Origin: Malus domestica
Taxonomy: Eukaryota > Streptophyta > Magnoliopsida > Rosales > Rosaceae
DNA length: 64,000 nucleotides
Direction: 5' to 3'
Assembly (NCBI RefSeq): GCF_042453785.1
Contig: NC_091667.1
Coordinates: 34,278,001-34,342,000 of the forward strand
Position numbers and translations under genes: made by a program. Below, piece after piece: positions 21,186 to 32,100 of the stretch; position 1 is the first letter of the stretch, and each line of letters begins with the position of its first letter. The notes beneath the pieces were generated by a model that searched no databases, was not told the origin of the DNA, and saw only the letters and a list, made by a program, of their open reading frames with translations.

Positions 21186-24100
21186 ATTTTGTTTATACTT
21201 TGCACAACTCAGATGATAAACATTGTGAAATATAAAATTAACACATATATCGCATTTAACATATGGGAAAGGCTTCAAACTCGTCAAGTAAAAGTAAGCA
21301 ACTTCAGTTTCTCTCGCTCTTTTAATTCTTTCCTCTTTCTAGCATATAACCGGTTAAGGAGCCGGATACGTGGATCCTCAGTTATGTTTCTTAGAGGTAC
21401 CAACTTCTCCTCCTGGATTCAACCATATATACATGAAAAACATGGATGGAAGGAAAAAAAAAAAAACTTCTGATAGTAAAAAAGCCTCTGTGAGGTCATC
21501 TGGTAAATGAAATGTCTGCGCATCTCCTCAGGTGTTTTTCCTTCAATAATTCAAGCAAGTGCTCGGCTGGTGAGATCAACCAAAGGCTTCAACTGGAGGC
21601 TGTCAGCAGCGGACGTCAATTCACATAACTTTTTTGTATTCATTCGAATAAATTTCTCATCAAAAGTTTTGCGCTCCTATACATGATACTAATTCTATCA
21701 AACACATAAATTACTTCTGACTTCACCATGTACATGATGATGATGGATGAAAGACTATCAAAACCACCCTTTTTCGGCCACATAAAGGGTAGCAATATTT
21801 TCTCCAAGTTTTCTACATAAGATTTTCACCGTTGACTGTCAATTGGAAAATAATATCATGTAAGAACAGAAAAAGAAACTAAAAGTGTTAGAATTATATG
21901 TAAGACCTTATTAGAGCGAGCGGGTACTTGATGAAACCGACAGTAGTCGAGTATTAAGCCCAAATGGCAGGATTAACTCGTTGAGGAAGTGATATAGTAT
22001 AGTTTTTGGAAGATCCCATTCCTGTTTGCAATATTTCTCGGCATATCATGGGACAAAACATGGCAACCTCTTCTTCTACTTGTTGGATGGAGGCATCAGC
22101 AGTTTGAAGCCAGATGTAAGATTTCATCTAATTGCACAAAACATAAGGAAATTCATGAGGGAGTCAAAAGAGAAACACAACGGATACTTCTATATCATCT
22201 TTGCTTGAACTACCACACATGCAACCCACAGAACCTAATTCTTTTACTATGCACTGCTTATTCTGACCACTATGCACCAGCCTTTGTAATGAAATTACAA
22301 CTCTCCATTTACATTCCACCAAGAGTTTGTCTAGAAACAAACTAATTCTTTTAGTATACCTATTCATTTCCCACCATAGTCAAGTGACAAAGGACCCTTA
22401 AAGATATATATGCTGCTGAAATCATAGAATGTGAAAACAAATGGAATGAAACTGAATAATCTAACTTGCCTAAATTACCATTTGTAATTCATCAGACAAT
22501 GAAGTAGCATACCTCAGGTTTGACTACCGCCATGACACCTTCTGACATTTGACAGTGATACCGCAACTAACTTTCAGAAGAGGTGAACCAAAAACCACCT
22601 TTTACCACCACTTCCAAACACAAGGAGTTACAGGGGAAATGGAACCTTTTCCTCATTCAAAAGCTTGACTTGATTAACTAAGTACAAAATAGTTATCAGT
22701 GCTTCCCAAAATGATACGATCTTGAATCCCAACAAAATTTGTATTAGCATTCTTATCTGGAGAGCTTTCTCAAATATTTTTCCTGTATTCAAAGTAAAAC
22801 ACAATAAGATATGGGGAGCAAACGAGATTATATCCTCAAATTCCATGACGACCTTTATCATTAACTTTAATATTTTAATTTAACTATAACAGTTAACAGT
22901 GGTAATTAAAATTTGTAACAAGAAAAAGGGTAAGTATATTTGTGGAGTACTTCACTGGAGTTTCTCAATATCTCTGTGAGCATAGAGGGGAAAGAAAGAA
23001 AAGAAAATATTACAATACATGAGCAATATTGATGAGCACATGGACAGGTTGTTACCTAAGGGAGGAGATCGGCTTGGACATGACAGTATATTCCAATTGT
23101 ATTGGTTTTCACTTGTTCTTTTTCATTTTATACCCGTAGATTCTCATACAACATACAAGCTATGAACAGCCCATCTAGAACCATCTAGGGAGGTCGGGAA
23201 AGTTGAGAAAAAATAAGTTTCACGCTAGCAGCACAAAGCTCAATACTTAATACCAGACTAGCATATTAAAGATTGAATGATAAATACAACACAAAATAGC
23301 TTTTAACATGCATAAACCAACATTCAGAACTCAATGTAGTATTCGGTCTGCCAAAAGAAATAAAGGGGCAGTATGCGGAAAGGAGACAACTTGGAAGCTA
23401 ATCTATTGAGTTCTTCAATCTCCATGACCCAATAAGAAACAAGCACGAAAAGAGACGATTGTAATGCAACCAACTGGTTGAGCAATTCAACAAAAAAAAA
23501 AGAATCTCTTTATAAACAGTTGGGTTAGCTGAACCCAATAAGAAGTGATATAACAAACCATGTCAAATGGTTGCCAAGAAACCGAAAAGCCGAATTCCAG
23601 GACACATACAAACGACAATTCAGATTATAAACCATGCCAAAATGGTTTTCAGAATCCAGCCCAGTTTCCATTTCCCACCAAGGAAGAACCTTCAACTTCC
23701 ATTGTTGATGATTCCACCTCACAACTAACAAAATCCTTATCAACAGTAGTATTTCTATATAAATTAAATTTAGGGTTTATTTATATGAAAAAAATAAAAA
23801 AAACAATCCCATCAAAGAACTGTCAATCGATTAAACAATCCTGAATTGGGAAAAATACAATTAGCCACAGTCGCATGCATAAATCAATGCCATATGAAAA
23901 ATTGTCAATTGGAGAACGAGCGGTGAGCGTACCTCAAACATGAGCTGAAATGCATGGAGATTTGGGAGGGAAATTGGGAGAGGTGGGAAATTTGGGGGTG
24001 GGAAAACTGGGGAGGGAGCTAGGGTTTCTATCTCTGTTCTGTTCTTTCTCTGTCTTCCTTTTCTTCCTGTATCATTTCCCTTCTTCCAGCTATCACGATT

Positions 24101-24600
24101 TGGAGTCTGTGTGCGGTTGTTTCCGGCACGTGACTCTAAGAAGGAGGCGCCCTCGCACGTGCTGGTAGTTAGGGTTTCAGACCTTTGGTGCCTTTTGGTA
24201 CGCAGGACGGAACGAAACGGAATGGGACGAGGCGTTCCGTCCCATGTTTGGTGCTCCTAAAACGGGTGGAACGCGCTGTTCCACGAGACGAATTTTGGGT
24301 GAATTTTCATTCCGCCTCACCCTCTGGAACGACTCGTTCCACATCCGTGGAACACAAAATTATAACATCTCCGTCTCTTTCTTCTTTCTCCTTGTTTCCA
24401 TCCGAGGGCATCTTTACTCCCTCTCCATTCAGTCACGACCCGTCTGCATACCAAACGATACCTTTTGGACTTGGATGGAGGAGGTGATCGGCCCGGTTAG
24501 CGTTTGGGCGGGTCGGGTAGTGAGATGCCCAGTATCACGTGGGTTGGGTGAGGTTTTGGTAAAATAGGGCACGCCCACAGTGATTTTTCTCCCCGTTTGT
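21186..24600 (-). pseudogene. Degenerate SKP1-like 20/21 copy a, 3'-truncated
   Basis: Aligns with 12720–15680 of the intact gene, including introns and promoter. Equivalents of coding exons 1–4 are at about 22512–22547, 21906–22130, 21486–21678 and 21302–21412; exons 5–9 are missing beyond the LTR junction. Lesions: the Arg codon in ALARIIEG is TGA (minus strand, near 21556), one base is lost near 21515, and another near 21963. A ~165-bp unidentified insertion lies at about 23040–23205, and a MITE at 24187–24468 interrupts the promoter. It cannot make a SKP1-like protein. Confidence 0.85.
24187..24468. mobile_element. MITE with terminal inverted repeats
   Basis: Inserted in the promoter part of degenerate SKP1-like copy a; the related sequence at about 52495–52512 lacks it and marks both joins. 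Ends are TGCCTTTTGGTACGCAGGAC and, read inverted, GTATCGTTTGGTATGCAGAC. CTTTGG/CTTTTGG flanks may be the target duplication, about 6–8 bp, suggesting an hAT-like element. Exact ends are uncertain by a few bases. Confidence 0.6.
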
Positions 24601-24996
24601 TTTATTTTCGCGGACTCTTCACCTTTATCATATATTAATATTTCATGCATGGCACTGATTTTAGGTGGGATCGGATCGGAAACAAGCATTCCAATTTTAA
24701 TTTAAAATTTTTCAAAATCAAATTATAGTTCTAATTCGAAAATCGGAATTTATGAAAAATATCAAACTCGTTTTATCTCATAATTCGGATCTCTTATATT
24801 TTTGCAAGACTTTGGAAATTTTCAAATTTTTATATATCCACTATTCAATTATTTTTTTCCAAATTTTTGTGATATTTGCATGCCATCACATGTGTGTATG
24901 AAGTAAAATCATATTAGACAAGATAAAATAATACGTATGATAATATGTACTCTTCGTTTTTAATATATAATAGCATGATTAAAACATATAATATGA

Positions 24997-25151
24997 TACG
25001 GTCTAATGATATTCCTCTTCACTGGTAAGTGAGAGGTCTTATATTCGATTCTTACCAAAGACGAATTTGAACCACATTATTGCTAGCCCATTGTGAGGTT
25101 AAACTCACTCCCTCCCCTTAGTGTAGATAATATCAATTGTTTAAAAAAAAA
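24997..25151 (+). mobile_element. tRNA-derived SINE, copy 1 in B spacer
   Basis: Has a box-A-like GGTCTAATGATATTC and box-B-like ATTCGATTCTTACC, and ends in an A run. It is flanked by imperfect direct repeats ACATATAATATGA / ACACATAATATGA. The related copy at 53030–53188 has perfect flanking repeats, so the insertion predates the large duplication. Confidence 0.7.
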
Positions 25152-25229
25152 CACATAATATGAAATAAAGAATTACAACCTACTGAAAATGATACGATAC
25201 CAAACAATTTCAACAAGCTATGTCCACAA

Positions 25230-25406
25230 TTGCCATTAGTACTACGATCTAGTGGTATTCCTCTTCGTTTGTAAGTGAGATCTTAGGTTCGATTCTCGCC
25301 AAAGGTGAATTTGAACCATATTATTGCTAGTTCATTATGAGGCTAAGCTCACCTTCTTCCCTTTAGTGTAGATAATGTCACTTGTTCAACAAAAAAAAAA
25401 AAAAAA
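25230..25406 (+). mobile_element. tRNA-derived SINE, copy 2 in B spacer
   Basis: Box-A-like GATCTAGTGGTATTC, box B GGTTCGATTCTCGCC, and a poly-A end. Flanks are CTATGTCCACAA and CTATGCCCCACAA. The uninterrupted target is visible upstream of copy 1 near 16410–16430. Same family as the SINE at 24997. Confidence 0.75.
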
Positions 25407-25686
25407 CTATGCCCCACAACTAGAAACAGTGTACAAGACGGTGGAGTTTGCTCAAAAAAATCAAATCCAAATTACAAGATAAACCCAAATAAGTCAAATC
25501 GTGAACAACAAATTAGTGAATAAGAAGATGATTATTGTGCTAATTAAATTGATCTTTCCAAACTTTGTGTCCATAAATTAGACACGAAAGAGAAAAGAAA
25601 AGAACACTTCAACTAACTGTCACTAGTATAAACTACACTTCGAGATTTTCCCATCTCTTTGCTGCAGAGGGAGAGAGAAGAAGAAG

Positions 25687-28600
25687 ATGTGGTGCTTCAG
25701 AAGAAAGGGGCCATCTGGGTTCTCATCATCTTCCACAGCAGAAGAAGTTACTCAAGGGATTGATGCCACTGGTCTCACCGCCATTGTTACAGGTGAGGGA
25801 ACTTCCATTTGCTGCTTCTTTCTTTAAGTTTGATATGTAGATGGTATACTTTCTTCAACTATTGTTCCTTGTTCTTATGGGAACATGCTCTTTGGTTCTG
25901 CATATTGATGTTGCAGGAGCATCCAGTGGTATTGGCACCGAAACTGCACGCGTTCTTGCACTGCGTGGCGCCCATGTAGTTATGGCAGTGAGGAACATGG
26001 CAGCCGGTAAAGATGCAAGAGAACAAATAGTGAAGGCAATTCCCAGTGCCAAAGTTGATGCCATGGAATTGGATCTCAGTTCGTTATCATCCGTTAGCAA
26101 ATTCGCCTCGGATTTCAATTCCTCTGGTCTTCCTCTTAACATCCTAATGTAAGAAATGGACAGAAACGGTACAAGTTCTTGAAGAGGCTTTGTTCATAAA
26201 ATCCACCTAAGGTAATAATACTTGTCTTTTCTTAAGTAACAATGCAGGAGTTATGGGAACCCCTTTCACGCTTTCGAAGGACAAGATCGAACTTCAGTTC
26301 GCGACAAACCACGTAGGTATGTTGCATTTGTTACTCAGTAAAAGTGAAAGTTTAAAGTACAAACAACAACAAAACCAACAACAACAACTAATCATTTTTC
26401 ACTTAGTGGGGTCGGCAGTATGAATCCTAGAACGCCAGTGACATTTTACGAAAGTATTGTTGGTTAAGATGTCCTAATTGACTGAATGTAACTTCCAGTT
26501 TAACTGTAGCCAATCTAGTTTTAGACCTTCTTTTAACAGTTGATGTCGGAGCATATCACTACTACAAAATTATCTATAACTAGCGGTTCAAAAACCAACA
26601 AAAAACGTATATTACTGTCGGATTTTAAGCAAAATCCAATAGAAAATGGATGCAGTGACGAATATAATAAGCGACATAATTGCATGCGTCAGGAAATGAA
26701 TTTTCCGACAGAAAATACTCTAAAACCGACAGAAATACTGTCGGTTATATCCGACAGGATATATATTTATAATAAATAAATAAGAGAATTTATGTTGGAT
26801 AAAACCGACAGAAAATACTAAAACCGCCAAGATTTCTGTCGGTTATAGCCGACAGAGAATTTATTATAAAAAGAAATAAAATCATTCTTGTCGGATAAAA
26901 CCGACATCAAATATATTAATAATAAATAAAAAAAATTCTGCATTTTCCATATCCTGTTGTCTCCTGGGGAGATTTCCTGCTTTGGGCAGTTATATATGAA
27001 ACCTGCTGACTTGCAGTGGATATGACAATGCTCCAGAAGCGCCGTGCTATTGCAAAAAATGAAGTCCACACTTCCTTCAACATAACAATCTTTGAGATAC
27101 TGTTTTCCATAATGCAAGTACAGGGTATCCTGCATTAAAATTCGAAGGAACCCACCAATTAGACTGATAACTGCTCTCATTTATCCTCAAATAGCTCGTG
27201 ATTACCCGGTAAAAACAGTAAAAGTTTGAACCCAACAAGAAATTTAAGAAAATAAACAGACCAATTGGGGCAATGGGTATACCTGCCATCCAAGGAACTT
27301 GCAGTTATAGAAGGCACATTGATCAGTTGTTACTCTAATTGCCACAGCTTGACATGAACCCTACCAACAAAACAAAGGGAAGAAAAAGTTAAACACAATG
27401 TTCAGAGTGAATGAAGTTCAAAAAGTGAAAGGAAGTCCAACATTCATAACACTCCATAGAAAAAAACGAAACCAAACCAAACCAAACCAACACAAACCAA
27501 CAAGTTCAAAATTTCAACTTCAAACTACAAGTTTTGTGAAATTCCGTCCCCGAATTTCACTGTTTAAAGGTACATATTTTTGTATTATTAATTGCAACGC
27601 ATTTATATGTACAACGCATGTTTTTTTTATGAGAAGCCCCTCGATTGCATATTGTTGGAAGAAAAAAAATAATATTAATGTTAAGAAATTGAGCTGCCAA
27701 ATGGCAGCTAAAGAAAGAAAGAAAAAAAAATTAAAGAAAAAGCCACGGGGAGTGGTTGAAAGGGGGGAGGAAGAAGAAAAGAAAAGGAGGTGCGGGAGAG
27801 AAAAGAGGGAGAGGGGGGACGAATCAGAAGAGGAGAGAGGAAGGAAGTGGCGAATCAGAGAGGGAGGAAAGGATGGGAAAGGAGGGAAAGGAGGAAAAAA
27901 AAAAGAATAAGGGAAAAGGGGTCGGGTCGAACGGACCCGTGAACTCCAGCCACTCATTCGGCTTTTCCGACAGTTTTTCCGGTGAATTCCACCAAAAAAT
28001 CAATTGAAAACTTCCCCATAACCTTCCTTCTTCCTCTTGCACCTCAAAAATCAAGGGTTTTGGCCTTGAAAATGGGTGAATCCGCACGGTAGGGTGCGGT
28101 GGTGTTGTGTTCGAATCACCCAAATTCGAAACGATTTCATCAAATTGCCACCACCATTAGACTCCTCTTGAAACCTGGAACAAAGCCCAAGTAATGGTTG
28201 AGGCGTCGGAGTAGCTTTGGAGTCGAATCAAGAACACCCAAATTCAAGGGTTTTTGGCGGGTTTGAGTGAAATTGAAGTGTTTCCCGGCCAAATTGGACT
28301 TGGCCACAGGTATAAAGTTTGCTCTACTCTTTGAGATCTTCATTTCTATAATTGTTGGTAATTTTTAAAAATAGTTGAATTTTCCGACAAGTCGGGGCGG
28401 CCAACCGCCACCTGCGGCAGCGCATGCGGTGGCGGCCTGGCCGGTGGGCCGAAGATGTCCTTTTAAGTTCAATTATATGCCCCGGTTTCATAATTGATAT
28501 CCTTGTGATATGGTTTGATTGTTTGAACCTAATTTCATTACGATACGTGGTTAGGTCAAAAATATGATTCGACGATCCGACCGTTGGATCGTCACCAAAC

Positions 28601-29086
28601 CTTAATATGTGATAGAACATAATATTTTTGGATCATAGAAACATACGGATCGAGAATACGATGTACGGATCTTGCCTAATTGAATTTCTAAGTTTGTAAA
28701 ATTAAATGTCGATCGTCACTTGAATTTTGAAATTGGCGGAGATCCAACCGTCGAATCGTGTTGAGATTTTTGTATGTTGTTATTTGAGCATAATGTGGAC
28801 TTTGGAAAGTTACGGATCGGAAATCCAAGGTACAGATCTTCTGAATCAAATTACGAAAGTTTGTGGACCATATTGTTGATCGAGAGTTGACTTTTGGTCA
28901 ACATGTCTTGAAGCGTCCTAATTACTAAAATTAGTACTATGGGAGACTTAAGTGAAGTCTAGTGGGACTACATTGGTTGGAGAGTGACTTGAATACTTGT
29001 GATATTGTTTATTATCTTAATTTCTTATATTGGTATTAATTGTGAATATGAATTGGTCTTATAAATAGGATTTCCATTGACATATG

Positions 29087-29123
<37 letters not shown>

Positions 29124-32100
29124 GCCATAGACTTATGTTTATTAAACATGAATTGGCTTGTGTACGGGTGATGATTGTGATATATGTGCGTTTAATTATC
29201 TTTTAGTAATGTGAAAGGTAAGTCCGATAAATGTGGTGATAATGTGATCGTATATTCCTATTAGAAGTATTATGTAGAACTTATATGCTTGTGTGACATA
29301 TTAGTTGGTGGTCACAAGAAGTGAATATGTAAGTGACTACGTTGTAATTATGTAGATGATGAGGTTTAAATATACCTGGTACATTTGGTAGGAATCATAT
29401 GCTTGCTTGGATTCCGTTAAGTGATGGTCCGGAATCCCTTCTATTCTGTGATTCCGTTGAGTGATGGTCCGGAATCATATGCTTGGATGGATTCCATTGA
29501 GTGATGGTCCAGAATTCCTTTCTACTTTGCAATTTCATTGAGTGATGGTCCGGAATCGTATATTGGTTTGGATTCCGTTAAGTGATGGTCCGGAATCCCT
29601 CATACTTCGCGATTCCGTTGAGTGATGGTCCGGAATCGTATCCCAATTTGGATTTCGTTGAGTGATGGTCCGGAATCCCCTTTGGTGTCCTGGTTCCGTT
29701 GAGAGGTCCAGAACCCGATGATGATGGATTTCGTTGAGTGGTTCGAAATCGCATCATTTGAGACAGCTTCAGAGATGTAGGCTTCGGCCGAACTGTGTCG
29801 CTATAGCCCTGCAGTTCGATGAATTGTATGTGTTATTGATGATATGGTGATTGGCATTATTGATTGATGTGACAATTGGATGGTGTTGGAATGCATATGT
29901 GTGGATGAGTGATGATATGAATAGAAATTAATATTGTGCCTTGTTAAATGCTCCTTGAGGTGCTACATAATTGAATTGTGGTATTATGTTGAGATACAGT
30001 GGTTTATGTGATGAATGTTCGAGTGTAGCGAAAGGACAAACTATGAATGGCTTGATCCCTAATAAGGGTACGTAGGTAGTCTAACGAGTAGGTTAGATGC
30101 AGCCATAAAGTATACGGAAAAATGACTATGCAATTCGATTATTAAGTTGTGATTTGTCATATTCTGGAGACGAGGTATGTTGAGATACAAGTATTTGGTA
30201 ACGTCACGTGTTGATCCTGGATGTATGTCGGGATCGGGGCGTGACAAGTTTCACCATGCTCAATGTACAAAAAAGCAATCAGAAGATGCAAACTTTGAGT
30301 AAAAACTAAGTGATGAAAACATAAGAAAAGCTTACCTCAGGAGCAGAGTTCTCAAAAGTAATGTTCTCTGCAATAAAATCCTCTCCTTCCACAATAGCAC
30401 TCCCACACTCGAAAGTCCCAGACCCTATCACCCGAGAAGCCTACCAAAAACCCACAGCGTCAGCAAAACAACTCTTCATCCACATGTCAAAAACCCGACT
30501 GGGTAGCATTAACAAAGTGTAGTACCTCACCTGGTGGTGCTCGATTTTGGTGGCGGTGTTCCAGGTGAGCACAGTGAGCTCCGAAGCCAAACCCGCGAGC
30601 GTGATGAGGTTCTTCGTCTTGGGCACGTACACCGACTGCCCCGTATTTGAGGTAAATGAGGAGAGAAGATAAGGAGAAGGAAATGAGGAGAGGAGAAAAT
30701 GGGGAAGGGAGAAGCACCGGCGCAAGGAAGAGATTGAGGGGTGATATTGTGGAAATGTTTTATTACTGTCGGTTAAAACCGATAGAAATATTTTTTTTTT
30801 AAATAAAAACCTACAGAAACTTCTCATTAATGTTTGTTATAACCGACAAAAACAAAATGACGGCAAAAATCCCCCCAAAATTCCCTCTGAAAATTTTAAA
30901 CTTTCCCCCAAATTTTAAAATTGCCCCCCCCCCCCAAAAAAAAAAATTGTTACGATTTTAAAAAATAAAATAATAATTGTTTGGTTTAATAAATAAATAA
31001 ACATATGTTTTTAAAAATTAAATAAATAATTGTATGGTTTAATAGATAATTTTTACATTTTTGGTTTAATAGATAATAATCCATGTAAAATATGCGATAA
31101 AGAAACAAAAAGAGAATTGTACAATGAAAATGTCTTCACACAAACTAAATATTGTCTAATCAATACTTGAAAAACATAAAAAAAAAATTTAGCACAAATT
31201 ACTTTTCCCACTTCAAAATTTTGGCAAATTTATGCATTCTACGAAACTAGTTTAAAATATATACACTAGTGGATACCACAAAATCTTATTTTATACCTAA
31301 TAGAAGTATAATATTAATTCTAAGTGTTTGTTTAATCTACCGTTTTGACGCAATATGCATTCTACGAAAAAAATTTCAACGATCCAACCGTCAAATTTAT
31401 TTGTACACACTCCGAGATTGCATACGTAAAAAATCGTAAAAAACAAACATTTAGAGATTAGGTAATGGAACAAAAGTTTTCGATGGTTATAAAAGAAAAT
31501 TCACAATTTAACGGTTATTTTAGCTCCGATTTTGATGTTTTTTTACAGCTACACTCCTTAACCCTATAAGAATGTAATGAATAAATTTGATCTTCAATTT
31601 AAAATATTTACACTAGGGGAATCTTATTTTATACTTAATTGAAGTATAATATTAACTCAAGTGTTTGTTTAATCTACCGTTTTGACGCAACATGCATTCT
31701 ACAAAACGTTTTTCAACGATCCAACCATCAAACTTATTTGTACACACTCCGAGATTGCATACGTAAAAAATCGTAAAAAACAAACATTCAGAGATTACGT
31801 AACGGAACAAAAGTTATCGACGATTATAAACGAAAAATCACAATTTAACGGTTATTTTAGCTCCGATTTTGATGATTTTTTACAGCTACACTCCTCGACC
31901 CTATAAGAATGTAATGAATAAATTCAATCCTTAATTTAAAATATTTACACTAGTGGATACCACAAAATCTTATTTTATACTTAATAGAAGTATAATATTA
32001 ACTCTAAGTGTTTGTTTAATCTACTGTTTTGACTCAATATGCATTCTACGAAACTTTTTTCAACGATCCAACCGTCAAACTTATTTGTACACACTCCGAG

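Larger units (their letters stand above)
27535..30246. mobile_element. Solo LTR (2.7 kb), gypsy-like, inside the captured pectinesterase intron
   Basis: Starts TGTGAAATTCCGTCCCCG and ends CGGGGCGTGACA, flanked by a 5-bp AGTTT duplication (27530–27534, 30247–30251). There is no primer binding site, polypurine tract or coding domain, so this is a single long LTR left by recombination. Its start resembles the remnant at 39194 (TGTGAAATCCCGTCCC), suggesting related families. A low-complexity A/G-rich stretch (27715–27910) and a minisatellite (29380–29760) are inside it. Confidence 0.8.
26937..30650 (-). pseudogene. Captured pectinesterase-31-like gene fragment
   Basis: On the minus strand, in order: ~30650–30531 ([14 protein letters not shown]…[14 protein letters not shown]), 30440–30336 ([20 protein letters not shown], then [11 protein letters not shown]), 27361–27284 ([20 protein letters not shown] then GWQ) and ~27131–26937 ([20 protein letters not shown], then VDFIF, then [14 protein letters not shown]). 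The pieces follow pectin methylesterase order, include the QDTLY and DFIF active-site blocks, and keep exon/intron borders, so they were captured as genomic DNA. They most resemble the PME31 subgroup, cell-wall enzymes that remove methyl esters from pectin. Lesions: the expected FG after DFI reads FC, a 4-nt TATA insertion after GFI shifts frame, and both the start and the 3' end are missing. Not functional. Confidence 0.8.

Noticed and set aside
27398-28007. Lys/Arg/Glu-rich open frames on both strands
   Set aside because: Low-complexity A/G-rich DNA at the start of the solo LTR, with no family similarity.
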